From contig NZ_BONW01000013.1 in the NCBI RefSeq assembly GCF_016862915.1, positions 646,792 to 710,791 of the forward strand: a stretch of 64,000 bases of DNA, read 5' to 3'. The notes under the pieces were generated by a model. The model was given only the letters and a program-made list of their open reading frames with translations. It was not told the DNA's origin and ran no database searches. Source of the stretch: Plantactinospora endophytica (GTDB taxonomy: Bacteria > Actinomycetota > Actinomycetes > Mycobacteriales > Micromonosporaceae). Numbering within the stretch: the stretch's first letter is position 1; the number at the start of each line of letters is the position of its first letter. The translations under genes were made by a program, and so were the position numbers. Shown one piece after another: positions 48,199 to 57,228 of this stretch.

Positions 48199-49383
48199 GT
48201 GTCAGCCAGACCCAGCGCGCGAAGCCTCGCCGCCGGTACGGCGGCCCTGCTGGCCGCCGGCACGCTCGCCGGCATCACCGCGACCACCGCCGGTGCCGTA
48301 CCGGCCGACGCCCCTGCGGCAGCCGCCGCCTGCGGCGTCCTCTTCGACGACTTCGGCTACTCGTCGCCGTCCGACTCCGCGATCGGCGCGCGAGGCTGGA
48401 CCGTCCGCACCAACTCGGGCGGCCCGGGTGTGCCCGGTGCCGCCTGGCCGGCGTCGAACGTCAGCTTCCCCACCGACGCCGGCCAGAAGGTGCTCCAGTT
48501 GACCGCCCGCACCGACGGTACGGCCGGCGGCACCAGCCACGCCGAGTTCTTCCACCAGCGCAAGTTCTTCGAGGGCACCTACGCCAGCCGGGTGCGGTTC
48601 ACCGACGCGCCGCAGTCCGGCCCGGACGGCGACCACCTGGTGGAGACCTTCTTCACCATCACCCCGCTGGACCGGCCGCTCGACCCCAACTACGGCGAGA
48701 TCGACTTCGAGTACCTGCCGAACGGCGGGTGGGGCGAGCAGGGGCCGATCTTCTACCAGACCACCTGGGAGACGTACCAGAACGAGCCGTGGCAGGCCGA
48801 CAACACGCACACCGCGCAGCGGAGCAGCTTCGCCGGCTGGCACGACCTGGTCTTCACGGTCTCCGGCGGCCGGGTGAAGTACTACGTGGACGGTCAGCAG
48901 GTGGCCGACCACGGCGACCGGTACTACCCGGAGACGCCGATGTCGATCAACTTCAACCTCTGGTTCATCGACCTGACCGGGCGGACCGGTACCGGGCTGG
49001 CCAGCTACATCCAGCAGGTCGACTACCTCTACTACGCCGACCGCGAGGTGATCAGCGCCGCCGAGGCGAAGAACCGGGTGGCCGCGTACCGGTCGGCCGG
49101 GACGACCCACGTCGACACGGTGGGCACCGGCGGCGCCTGCCCGACGACCCCGCCGACCACCCGGCCGCCGACCACGCCACCCACCACCCGGCCGCCGACG
49201 ACCCCGCCGACCACCACCCCGCCGCCGGCCAACTGTTCCGGCGCGCCGGCCTGGAACTGGGGGACCGTCTATCTGGAGGGTGCCCGGGTCCGGCACAACG
49301 GCCGGCTGTGGCAGGCGAACTGGTGGACGCAGGGTTCCGAGCCGGGGCTGACCGCCCAGTGGCGTGACCTCGGTCCCTGCTGA
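48199..49383 (+). CDS. Secreted GH16 glycoside hydrolase with CBM5/12-like module
   Basis: A 394-residue exported enzyme. A signal peptide ends near residue 45 (GAVPADAPAAAAAC). The GH16 domain (about 45-290) has catalytic motif EIDFE with Glu167, Asp169 and Glu171, an ExDxE version as in lichenase-type enzymes. A Thr-Pro linker of repeated TTPPTTRPP follows (about 315-342), then a C-terminal CBM5/12-like domain (APAWNWGTVYLEGARVRHNG, WWTQGSEPG). Such modules often bind chitin. The substrate may be a beta-glucan or a mixed fungal-wall polymer. GTG at 48199 follows GGGAGGAG. It lies beside the amino-sugar uptake genes. Confidence 0.82.
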   Translation: MSARPSARSLAAGTAALLAAGTLAGITATTAGAVPADAPAAAAACGVLFDDFGYSSPSDSAIGARGWTVRTNSGGPGVPGAAWPASNVSFPTDAGQKVLQLTARTDGTAGGTSHAEFFHQRKFFEGTYASRVRFTDAPQSGPDGDHLVETFFTITPLDRPLDPNYGEIDFEYLPNGGWGEQGPIFYQTTWETYQNEPWQADNTHTAQRSSFAGWHDLVFTVSGGRVKYYVDGQQVADHGDRYYPETPMSINFNLWFIDLTGRTGTGLASYIQQVDYLYYADREVISAAEAKNRVAAYRSAGTTHVDTVGTGGACPTTPPTTRPPTTPPTTRPPTTPPTTTPPPANCSGAPAWNWGTVYLEGARVRHNGRLWQANWWTQGSEPGLTAQWRDLGPC

Positions 49384-49387
49384 CCAC

Positions 49388-49438
49388 GTTCCCGGTGCTC
49401 CCACCTCCGGTCCGGTCCGAGGTGGGAGCACCGGGAAC
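49388..49438. terminator. 20-bp stem bidirectional terminator
   Basis: Arms 49388-49407 and 49419-49438 are perfectly complementary over 20 bp with an 11-nt loop, between the convergent GH16 and TctA genes. Confidence 0.8.
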
Positions 49439-49444
49439 AGCCCG

Positions 49445-51130
49445 TCACGACTGGTCCGGCGGTCGGGGCGCGGCGGGTGGGGGTGGCGCGTCGTCGGCGT
49501 CCCGGTCCGCTGCGGTCACGCCCTCCCGCTGGGTCGGGACCACCCGCTCCGGCTCCCGGTCCTGGTCGTGCTGCGGCTCCGGGGTGGGCGAGGGGGCGGG
49601 GCCGGTGTTCGTGGACGGCGTGGTGGCGGAGCCGGGCGTGGTGGCCTGCCGGCGCCGGGCGACCAGCCGCACCGCGACCGGCACCAGCAGGGCCAGTACG
49701 GTGAGCACGAAGAGGGTTCCGGAGATCGGCCGGGTCACGAAGCCGGTCGGGTCGCCGTCGAAGATCCGCATCGACTGCCGGAACGCCGTCTCCAGCACGC
49801 TGCCCAGCACGAACGCCAGCACCAGCGGTCCCGGCTCGAAGCCGGTCTTCTTCATCAGGTACCCGACCACGCCGAAGAAGATCACCAGCAGCATGTCGAA
49901 GGTGCTGTTGTTGACGGTGTAGACGCCGAGCATCGTCACCGTCACCACGATCGGGGCGAGGATGCTGTCCCGGACCGAGACCAGCCGGACGAAGACGCCG
50001 ACCAGCGGCACGCTCAGGATGAGCAGGAAGATGTTGCCGACGTACATCGAGTCGATGACGCCCCAGAAGACCTCGGGATTCTCGTTGATCAGCCGGGGGC
50101 CGGGCGGGATGCCCTGGAGCAGCAGCGCGCCGAAGATCAGCGCCATCACCGGGTTGGTCGGGATGCCCAGCGTCAGCAGCGGGATGAACGAGGAGGTCGC
50201 GGCGGCGTTGTTCGCCGTCTCCGGCGCCGCCACGCCCTCGATGGCACCCCGGCCGAACCGCTCCGGAGTCTTGCTCCGCCGCTTCTCCAGGGCGTACGCG
50301 GCCATCGACGACAGCACCCCGCCGCCGCCGGGCAGCAGGCCGGTGAAGAACCCGACCACGGAGCCCCGACCGACCGCGCCCCGGGACTGCCGCCAGTCCT
50401 CCCGGGACGGCCAGGCGTTGCTGACCTGGGGCCTCGGCAGCTTGTTCCGGGCCCGGTGTTCGAGGAGGTAGAGGATCTCGCCGAGCCCGAACAGCCCCAT
50501 CGCCAGGGCCACGAAATCCACCCCGTCGGCCAGGTTGATGCTGCCGAAGGTGAACCGGGGCGAGGCGAACAGCGGGTCCGGCCCGGCGGCGGCGAGCAAC
50601 AGCCCGAGCCCCGCCGCGACCAGGCTCTTCGCCGTGGAGACCGTACCGAGGCTGGCGACCAGCAGAATCCCCATCGCGGCCAGTACGGCGTTCTCCGGCG
50701 GGCCGAAGCCGAGCGAGAACCTGGCCAGCATCGGGGCGACCAGGGTCAGCCCGATGATGCTCACCGTCCCGCCGATGAACGAGCCGATCGCGGCGATGCC
50801 CAGCGCCGAGCCGGCCCGACCCTGCCGGGCCATCTGGTAGCCGTCGATGGTGGTGATGACCGTGGCCGCCTCGCCGGGCAGCCGCAGCAGCACCGAGGTG
50901 ATCGTGCCGCCGTACATCGCGCCGTAGTAGATGCCGGCGAGCATGATGATCGCCGACTCGGCCGGGATCTCGTAGGTGATCGGCAGCAGCAGGGCGATCG
51001 TGGCGACCGGGCCGAGGCCGGGCAGTACGCCGATGACCATGCCGATCACGACACCGGCCAGGACGTACAGCAGGTTGATCGGGGTGAAGACCACCCCGAA
51101 GCCGGCCAGCACGGGGTCGAGGAAGTCCAC
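49445..51130 (-). CDS. tctA: Tripartite tricarboxylate transporter, large permease TctA
   Basis: A 561-residue membrane protein of the TctA family with about eleven helices. Typical blocks are GVLPGLGPVATIALLLPITY, YGGTITSVLLRLPGEA and ALFGLGEI-like sequence. It forms the main channel for import of citrate or another carboxylate. GTG at 51130 directly abuts the tctB stop (TGAGTG). A cytoplasmic C-terminal tail of about 70 residues is rich in Pro and charged residues, unusually long for the family. Confidence 0.92.
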   Translation of the reverse strand: MDFLDPVLAGFGVVFTPINLLYVLAGVVIGMVIGVLPGLGPVATIALLLPITYEIPAESAIIMLAGIYYGAMYGGTITSVLLRLPGEAATVITTIDGYQMARQGRAGSALGIAAIGSFIGGTVSIIGLTLVAPMLARFSLGFGPPENAVLAAMGILLVASLGTVSTAKSLVAAGLGLLLAAAGPDPLFASPRFTFGSINLADGVDFVALAMGLFGLGEILYLLEHRARNKLPRPQVSNAWPSREDWRQSRGAVGRGSVVGFFTGLLPGGGGVLSSMAAYALEKRRSKTPERFGRGAIEGVAAPETANNAAATSSFIPLLTLGIPTNPVMALIFGALLLQGIPPGPRLINENPEVFWGVIDSMYVGNIFLLILSVPLVGVFVRLVSVRDSILAPIVVTVTMLGVYTVNNSTFDMLLVIFFGVVGYLMKKTGFEPGPLVLAFVLGSVLETAFRQSMRIFDGDPTGFVTRPISGTLFVLTVLALLVPVAVRLVARRRQATTPGSATTPSTNTGPAPSPTPEPQHDQDREPERVVPTQREGVTAADRDADDAPPPPAAPRPPDQS

Positions 51131-51652
51131 TCAGAAGGCCAATCTCGGGATCTTCACGTCCAGCAGCGTGATGAACAGCAGGTAGAGCGCGGCGGTGGTG
51201 ACGACGCTTACCGCGACGGTGACCAGCCAGGACTCCCGGCCGAGCACCTTGAGCCAGAACGCCATGATCAGCAGGGTGGGGATTTCGAAGCCGATCCGGC
51301 TGATCAGCAGTACGAAGACGACCAGGCTGACGACACCGACGGCGATCCCGATCGCGCCCCGGCTGAACTGCTCGACCGCCGGGGTGCTCCGCTCGAAGAC
51401 CAGCGACCACAGCCCGGCGCCGAGCAGCAGCAGGCTGGCCAACGCCGGCCAGAGCCCCGGCCCGGCCTCGGCGGGCGTGCCGAGCGACAGCGAGACCGAG
51501 TAGCCGAGGCCGGCCAGCCCCAGGGCGACCGGTACCACCCCGGCGACGAGTTGCCCGACCCGGCCGGCCGGTGGGATCTCGTCGCCGGACAGGTTTGCCG
51601 GCTCGCCCTCGCCGGCCGGCGGAGCGGCCTCGCCGAGGTCGGGTCGACTCAC
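51131..51652 (-). CDS. tctB: Tripartite tricarboxylate transporter, small permease TctB
   Basis: A 173-residue protein with four predicted helices (VAGVVPVALGLAGLGYSV, PALASLLLLGAGLWSLVF, GIAVGVVSLVVFVLLISRIGFE, AVSVVTTAALYLLFITLLDV). Small size and location between TctC and TctA identify it as TctB. GTG at 51652 overlaps the tctC stop (GTGA). Confidence 0.88.
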   Translation of the reverse strand: MSRPDLGEAAPPAGEGEPANLSGDEIPPAGRVGQLVAGVVPVALGLAGLGYSVSLSLGTPAEAGPGLWPALASLLLLGAGLWSLVFERSTPAVEQFSRGAIGIAVGVVSLVVFVLLISRIGFEIPTLLIMAFWLKVLGRESWLVTVAVSVVTTAALYLLFITLLDVKIPRLAF

Positions 51653-52674
51653 TTCGGCCCCAGTCCGAACCGGTCGATAAGAGCCTTGTACCGGTCGAAG
51701 TCGCCCTTGATCTTGTTCGTCACCTCGGCGCCGTCCACCTCGAACCGGTCGATGTAGTTCTTCTTCAGGAAGTCGTCGTACTCCGGTGCCTTGACCGCCT
51801 CGCGGAACGCCTCCTGGAGCGCGGTCACCGCGTCGTCGGGCATCGACTTCGGCCCGGCGATGAACCGCGCCTGGTCGACGGTGAGGTCGAAGCCCTTCTC
51901 GGCGGCGGTCGGCAGGTCCGGCAGCGACGGGCTGCGCTGCTGGCTGAACACCCCGAGCCAGCGCAGCTCACCGGACTGCACCAGCCGCATCGACTCGGCC
52001 GGCTGGGACGCGCCGATGTCGACCTGCTTGCCGAGTACCGCCGTGACCGCCGGACCGCCACCCCCGAACGGCACGTCGGTGGCGTTGATCCCGGCGAGCT
52101 TGTAGAACGCGGTCTGCGCGAAGTACGCCCCGGTGCCCACCCCGGAGTGCCCGTACGTGATCCGCCGCCCGCTGCCCCTCAACGCGATGACGTCGTCGAT
52201 GGTCTTGAACGGGGAGTCCTTGTGCGCGACGAGCACGATGTTCTCGACGGTCAGCCCGATCACCACCCGCAGTTCGTCGAGGGAGACGGTGGCGGCGCCC
52301 TTGCCCAGTTGCGGGGTGAGGGTGAACAGCGAGCTGGGCGGAAAGCCGATCTTGTAGCCGTCGCCCTTGGCCGAGGCGACCTCCTTGGTGCCGACGGCGG
52401 CTGCCGCGCCGTCCCGGTTGATGATCACCATCGACTGGCCGAGCGGCTTCTCGATCGCCTTGCCGAGGGTCCGGGCGATCAGGTCGGTGCTGCCGCCCGG
52501 GGCGAACGGCACGATCAGCTCGACCGAGCGTTCCGGGTAGCCGGAATCGCCGCCGTCGCCGCCGTCACCGGTCTGCACGCTGCAACCGGCGAGGAAGGCT
52601 CCCGCGCCGAGTCCCGCGCCCAGACGCAGGACGGCACGCCGGTCCAGGACGTGCCGGAGATTCGGGTCGCTCAC
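51649..52674 (-). CDS. tctC: Tripartite tricarboxylate transporter substrate-binding TctC
   Basis: A 341-residue extracytoplasmic binding protein of the Bug/TctC family. The leader has RR12-13 (DRRAVLRLG) and lipobox Cys31 (AFLAGC), so a lipoprotein, possibly Tat-exported. Family features are YPERSVELIVPFAPGGSTDLIAR and ITYGHSGVGTGAYFAQ. First gene of tctCBA behind a clear sigma70-like promoter. No two-component TctDE pair is nearby. The substrate is a carboxylate but cannot be named. Confidence 0.92.
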   Translation of the reverse strand: MSDPNLRHVLDRRAVLRLGAGLGAGAFLAGCSVQTGDGGDGGDSGYPERSVELIVPFAPGGSTDLIARTLGKAIEKPLGQSMVIINRDGAAAAVGTKEVASAKGDGYKIGFPPSSLFTLTPQLGKGAATVSLDELRVVIGLTVENIVLVAHKDSPFKTIDDVIALRGSGRRITYGHSGVGTGAYFAQTAFYKLAGINATDVPFGGGGPAVTAVLGKQVDIGASQPAESMRLVQSGELRWLGVFSQQRSPSLPDLPTAAEKGFDLTVDQARFIAGPKSMPDDAVTALQEAFREAVKAPEYDDFLKKNYIDRFEVDGAEVTNKIKGDFDRYKALIDRFGLGPK

Positions 52675-52728
52675 TGGTTCCTCCCTGGCGGTTCAGGTTG
52701 GAGATCTTGGACTTCGAAGAGTGTCATC

Positions 52729-52757
52729 TTGATACATGCCGATCTAGGGGCTGTCAA
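52729..52757 (-). promoter_or_regulatory. Sigma70-like promoter of tctCBA
   Basis: On the minus strand TTGACA (52752-52757) and TATCAA (52729-52734) are separated by exactly 17 bp, 55 bp before the tctC start. In the rest of the 302-bp gap up to 52976 I see nothing. Confidence 0.65.
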
Positions 52758-52976
52758 TCAAACCGGCGGCAACAGCCACAGGGCGGACGAAAGCACGGGC
52801 AGTACCGGGATCCTCGCAGGAGTTCGGCGCGGTTCACCCGCGCCGCGCGGGCGAGGCCCGGACGCCGGCCTGCCGTACGAGACGGACGTGCCCGTGGCCG
52901 GCCAGTCGCCTCAGGCACGTTGAGCTGCCCACCTCCGCCCGATCCGGGACGAGGCTGGCGAAGGCCCTCGCCTGAC

Positions 52977-53468
52977 TCATGACGCGCGACGATGTGCGGT
53001 GACGCCCTGGCCGTCGGGACGCCGGGGGAGCCGTTTGCCGAGCAGGACGAAGAAGAAGATGAGTCCTACCGTCAGTACCACGTGGCCCAGTCCGGCGATG
53101 CCGGCGATGGATCCGGCGGGCTCCACGGCCAGGACGGTCTGTGTGCCGTGGACGGCCATCACCGCGATGGTCAGGGCCAGCCCCGCGTTGTAGGTCCAGA
53201 AGAACCAGCCGAAGAGCGTGTCCGCGGTCAGGTCGAACAGCTTCTCCATGGCCAGCACGATGAGGAAGAACAGCATTCCGAGCGCGAGCAGGTGTGTGTG
53301 TAGCAGGGTGAGCTGGGTGTCGCCGGTGAAGTGCTTGATCTTGGTGATCTCGCGGGAGGCGAGACCGCTGACCAGGCCGAGGATCATGTAGGTGTGTGCG
53401 GCGTAATAGATCTTGCGTGTTCCGGGCATCCGGGTGGACGTTTCGGTGGGGGTGGGGACGGCGTTCAT
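52977..53468 (-). CDS. DUF2871-like four-helix membrane protein
   Basis: A 163-residue inner-membrane protein with four to five helices. The start MPGTRKIYYAAHTYMILGLVS (after a short tail) and HTHLLALGMLFFLIVLAMEKLF contain His residues within helices that might bind haem or metal; the sequence matches DUF2871, of unknown role. ATG at 53468 or the GTG at 53471 could be the start. It is divergent from a LysR regulator, which probably controls it. Confidence 0.75.
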   Translation of the reverse strand: MNAVPTPTETSTRMPGTRKIYYAAHTYMILGLVSGLASREITKIKHFTGDTQLTLLHTHLLALGMLFFLIVLAMEKLFDLTADTLFGWFFWTYNAGLALTIAVMAVHGTQTVLAVEPAGSIAGIAGLGHVVLTVGLIFFFVLLGKRLPRRPDGQGVTAHRRAS

Positions 53469-53605
53469 CACAACGTGGACCTCGCGGGTGGGCTGCGTCG
53501 GTGGCGTACTGCCTCGGACTGATGCTCAGCGTCCCGCCCCGGTGCGCCGCTGATCAACGACGGCTCCGCGAACGTACTGTTTAGCGATCCGCACATAATC
53601 ATCGG

Positions 53606-54505
53606 ATGATCGAGCTGCGCGACATCGAGATCTTTCTGGCGCTCGCCGAAGAGCTGCACTTCGGTCGTACCGCCGAACGGCTGCACATCACTCCCGGCCG
53701 GGTCAGCCAGTCGATCGCCAGGCAGGAACGGCGCATCGGTGGCGCGCTGTTCGAGCGTACGACCCGCACGGTGCGGCTCACCGCACTGGGTCAGCAGCTT
53801 CACCAGCAGCTCAGTGCCGGCTACCAGCAGATCATGGCCGGGATCGACGCCGCGACCACGGCCACCGGAGGCGTCGGCGGCACCCTGACGATCGGTGCCA
53901 TGGGCGCCCAGCCGTGGAAGGTCAGCCACATCATCGACCTGTTCAAGGCCCGCCATCCGGCCGTACGGCTGCGTTATCGCGAGATCCATCCGACCGCGCC
54001 GCTACAGAAGGTGCGCGCGGGCGAGGTCGACGTCGCGTTGGTGTGGCTGCCGGTGCGCGAACCCGACCTGACCGTCGGCCCGGTCACGCACACGTCGCAG
54101 GTGATGCTCATGGTCGGCGCCCAGCACCCGCTGGCCGACCGGGAATCGATCTGCCTGGAAGACATGGGCGACTGCGTCGTACTGGCCGGCACCGACGTGC
54201 CCACCGCCATGGAGGAGACCTTCAACCCGCTCCGCACCCCGTCCGGACGTCCCGTCCGCCGTGGCCCGACCGTCTCCGACTGGCACGAAGAGATGAGTGT
54301 CGTCGCCGCCGGCGAGGCCGTAACCGGGGTCGCCGGCGACGCCGCCCGCTTCTACCCATGGCCCAACATCGTCTATCTGCCGATACGCGACGCACCGTCA
54401 TGCCGCTGGGCCTTCGTATGGCGGACCGTCAGCGAGACAGCCGTCATCCGCGCGCTCGCCCAGGCTGCCACCGACGCCGCTCCCACCGTGGAACGAGACC
54501 TGTGA
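53606..54505 (+). CDS. LysR-family transcriptional regulator
   Basis: A 299-residue LysR regulator. HTH at about residues 2-60: DIEIFLALAEELHFGRTAERLHITPGRVSQSIARQE in two helices. The substrate-binding domain follows (LTIGAMGAQPWKVSHIID, VDVALVWLPVREPDLTVGP). ATG at 53606 lacks a ribosome-binding site, so a leaderless mRNA is possible. It is divergent from the DUF2871-like gene, 137 bp away, the usual place of a LysR target. Confidence 0.9.
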   Translation: MIELRDIEIFLALAEELHFGRTAERLHITPGRVSQSIARQERRIGGALFERTTRTVRLTALGQQLHQQLSAGYQQIMAGIDAATTATGGVGGTLTIGAMGAQPWKVSHIIDLFKARHPAVRLRYREIHPTAPLQKVRAGEVDVALVWLPVREPDLTVGPVTHTSQVMLMVGAQHPLADRESICLEDMGDCVVLAGTDVPTAMEETFNPLRTPSGRPVRRGPTVSDWHEEMSVVAAGEAVTGVAGDAARFYPWPNIVYLPIRDAPSCRWAFVWRTVSETAVIRALAQAATDAAPTVERDL

Positions 54506-54627
54506 CGGCGACCGCCGGGGCGTTCCGCACGGTACGTGCCTGATTCGGTCCAGAAGTCACCCAGTGGTAGCCGGGCGCCGCAACGGCGCGCGTCGCCGCC
54601 GAGGTAACCGCCCTACCGCGCGACAGG

Positions 54628-55512
54628 TCAGGCGATTCGGGCGATGGTGCCCTCGGGCGGCTCCAGCACGGCGTCCGGATGCAGGATCGCGGCGATCGCC
54701 TCGACCCCGTCCACCAGACGGGGACCTGGACGGACGACCAGACCGTCCGCGTCGACCGCCCACACCGGCACGCCGGGCAGCCGTGCGGCCACGACCTCGG
54801 CCTGCCGGGCCGCGCCGTACAGGTGGAACCCGCACGGCGTGACCAGCACGATCTCCGGCCTGGCGGCGGCGAACTCCGGCCAGGTGGTCTGCACGGACCG
54901 CGCACCCGGCCGGGCGGCCACCGGCTCGCCGCCGGCCGCCCGGACCAGGTCGGGCACCCAGTGCCCGGCGGTGAACGGCGGCTCGACCCACTCCACCACC
55001 GCGACCCGGGGACGCGGCCGACCCCGGACCGCCGTGGCCACCGCCGCGAGTCGGTCCCGCAGCCCGGCGACCAGGGCCTCGGCCCGATCCGGTACGCCGG
55101 TCCGCGCGCCCACCGCCAGGATCGTCCCGAAGACCTCCTCCAGCGAGTACGGGTCCAGCGACAGCACGTCGGCCCGACAGCCGAGATAGTCGAGCGCGTC
55201 CTCGACGTGGTCGGACGGCAGCGCGCAGACCCGACAGAGATCCTGGGTGAGGATCAGGTCCGGCGCCAGTCCGGCAAGCGCGTCGGCGTGCAGGGTGTAG
55301 AGGTCGGCGCCCGCTGCCATCTGCGCCTTCACGTAGTCGTCGATCGCGGCCGGAGTCATGTCCCGGGTGTCCCGACCGCCGACCACCACGGTCTTGTCGG
55401 TCCGGGCCGACGGCGGCTCGTCGCACTCGAACGTCACGCCGACGAGATCGTCACCGAGACCGAGGGCGTAGACGATCTCCGTCGCGGAGGGCAGCAACGA
55501 CACCAGGCGCAT
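54628..55512 (-). CDS. BtuF-like cobalamin/metal-chelate binding-fold protein
   Basis: A 294-residue protein with the two-lobe class III binding fold. The start MRLVSLLPSATEIVYALGLGDDLVGVTFECD matches the BtuF family; LILTQDLCRVCALPSDHV and VAVVEWVEPPFTAGHWVPDLVRAAGG are also characteristic. There is no signal peptide and no ABC permease nearby, so it is probably a cytoplasmic relative and not a true vitamin B12 importer component. It stands alone, facing the LysR gene tail. Confidence 0.78.
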   Translation of the reverse strand: MRLVSLLPSATEIVYALGLGDDLVGVTFECDEPPSARTDKTVVVGGRDTRDMTPAAIDDYVKAQMAAGADLYTLHADALAGLAPDLILTQDLCRVCALPSDHVEDALDYLGCRADVLSLDPYSLEEVFGTILAVGARTGVPDRAEALVAGLRDRLAAVATAVRGRPRPRVAVVEWVEPPFTAGHWVPDLVRAAGGEPVAARPGARSVQTTWPEFAAARPEIVLVTPCGFHLYGAARQAEVVAARLPGVPVWAVDADGLVVRPGPRLVDGVEAIAAILHPDAVLEPPEGTIARIA

Positions 55513-55811
55513 ACCCCCATCGTGCCCGCACCCGCCGTACCCCGAGCGGCGAGGGTGGCTCGGTCCCTCCGCCGCCGCCGGGTACGCGGGAAGCCCGGCG
55601 CGGCCCGCTCGAACAGGTCCGGGCCGATAGCTCGGCGGTTCCGCCGGCCTCGGAATCCGCTCGACCACGGCCAGCGCGGGCCGTCGGTCGTCACGTTCGG
55701 CGCAGCAGCGTGTGCGTTCGCAGTGGCCGGCGGAACAGGGGCCGATCGCCGGTACCCGGCCGGGCGTACGGTGGGCCGCCCGCACAACCACCCAGCTATG
55801 GAGGATGTCCG

Positions 55812-57098
55812 ATGTCATCCGACGCCGACGCGCTGATCCGGCAGCACCGTACCGCCACCGCCACCCTGACCGTGACCAGGGACGGCGAGCCGCTGGCCGG
55901 GCAGGAGGTGGTGGTGGCCCAGCGCAGCCACGAGTTCCTGTTCGGCTGCACCGGGTTCGAGTTCGTCCCGCTGGCCAACGGCGAACTGGCGACGGCTCCG
56001 GAGGTCGGCCCGGACGGTGTTGCGGGGTCGCTCGGCGAGGCCGACGCCGGCCGGGTCGAGCGGCTGGCGGACCTCTGGCTCGACCTGTTCAACTTCGCCA
56101 CCCTGCCGTTCTACTGGGGACGGTTCGAGCCCGAGCGCGGCCGGCCGGACACCCACCGGCTGCGCGAGACGGCGCGCTGGTTCGCCGAGCGGGGCTGCCT
56201 GGTCAAGGGCCATCCGCTGGCCTGGCACACGGTGAGCGCGGAGTGGCTGACCGAGCTGTCCAACCCGGAGATCGTCGAGGCGCAACTCGGCCGGATCCGC
56301 CGCGAGGTGACCGACTTCGCCGGTGTGATCGACACCTGGGACGTGATCAACGAGGCCGTGATCATGCCGATCTTCGACAGGTACGACAACGGTCTCACCC
56401 GGATCTGCCGGGAGCTGGGGCGGATCCCGCTGGTCCGGATGGTCTTCGACGCGGCCCGGGAGGCCAACCCGACCGCCACCCTGCTGCTCAACGACTTCGA
56501 CATGTCCGCCGCGTACGAGTGCCTGGTCGAGGGGGTGCTGGAGGCGGGGATCCGGATCGACGCGCTCGGCTTGCAGAGTCACATGCACCAGGGCTACTGG
56601 GGCGAGGAGAAGACGCTCGCCATCCTCGACCGGTTCGCCCGGTACGGCCTGCCGATCCACTTCACCGAGACGACCCTGCTCTCCGGCCAGCTCATGCCGG
56701 CCGACATCGTGGACCTGAACGACTACCAGGTCTCCGACTGGCCGAGTACGCCGGAGGGGGAGGAGCGGCAGGCCGACGAGATCGTCCGGCACTACAAGAC
56801 GCTGCTGTCGCACCCGTCGGTGCGGGCGACGACGTACTGGGGGATGGTGGACGGAGGCTGGCTCGGCGCGCCGGGCGGCTTCGTCCGGGCCGACGGCACC
56901 CCGAAGCCCTCGTACGAGGCACTGCGTTCGCTGGTCCGGGACGAGTGGTGGGTCCCGCCGACCCCACTGGGCACCGACCCGCACGGCCGGGTCGGGTTCA
57001 CCGGCTTCCTCGGCGAGTACGAGGTGTCGACGGCCGGCCGTACCGTGACGTTCCGGCTCGACGAGCCGGGCCCGGCAACGGTCGACGTGGCACTCTGA
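55812..57098 (+). CDS. GH10 endo-1,4-beta-xylanase without signal peptide
   Basis: A 428-residue GH10 barrel enzyme that cleaves beta-1,4-xylan. The acid/base Glu181 is in TWDVINEAV and the nucleophile Glu286 in IHFTETTLL; KGHPLAWHTV and GLQSHMHQGYW are family motifs. The N-terminal about 50 residues form a small beta module (TATLTVTRDGEPLAGQEVVV). No signal peptide is visible from ATG 55812, preceded by GGAGG; an in-frame extension to 55710 is not a signal peptide. It may act inside the cell on imported xylo-oligosaccharides. The 299-bp gap upstream shows no promoter I can defend. Confidence 0.9.
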   Translation: MSSDADALIRQHRTATATLTVTRDGEPLAGQEVVVAQRSHEFLFGCTGFEFVPLANGELATAPEVGPDGVAGSLGEADAGRVERLADLWLDLFNFATLPFYWGRFEPERGRPDTHRLRETARWFAERGCLVKGHPLAWHTVSAEWLTELSNPEIVEAQLGRIRREVTDFAGVIDTWDVINEAVIMPIFDRYDNGLTRICRELGRIPLVRMVFDAAREANPTATLLLNDFDMSAAYECLVEGVLEAGIRIDALGLQSHMHQGYWGEEKTLAILDRFARYGLPIHFTETTLLSGQLMPADIVDLNDYQVSDWPSTPEGEERQADEIVRHYKTLLSHPSVRATTYWGMVDGGWLGAPGGFVRADGTPKPSYEALRSLVRDEWWVPPTPLGTDPHGRVGFTGFLGEYEVSTAGRTVTFRLDEPGPATVDVAL

Positions 57099-57156
57099 CC
57101 CGTCCCGCCATCGCTGCCGACGGCACTCTGGCCCGACCCGCCATCGCTGCCGACGG
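57091..57156 (+). repeat. Direct 33-bp duplication at the end of the GH10 gene
   Basis: 57091-57123 and 57124-57156 are two copies differing at two positions, sharing CCCGCCATCGCTGCCGACGG. The first copy includes the final codons and stop of the xylanase gene, so the second looks like a tail duplication. Confidence 0.7.
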
Positions 57157-57228
57157 GACGGGTCGGCGGCGACCGCCCGGAGGACCGGCAGAGTGCGCCG
57201 GTTCTTCCCGGGCGGTCACCACCAGCGG

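Noticed and set aside
49140..49235. ACC/CCG-rich nucleotide repeats
   Set aside because: They encode the Thr-Pro linker of the GH16 protein and need no other explanation.
52722..52738. GntR-like operator at the tctCBA promoter
   Set aside because: Only TGT and ACA at the ends are symmetric; not enough for a call.
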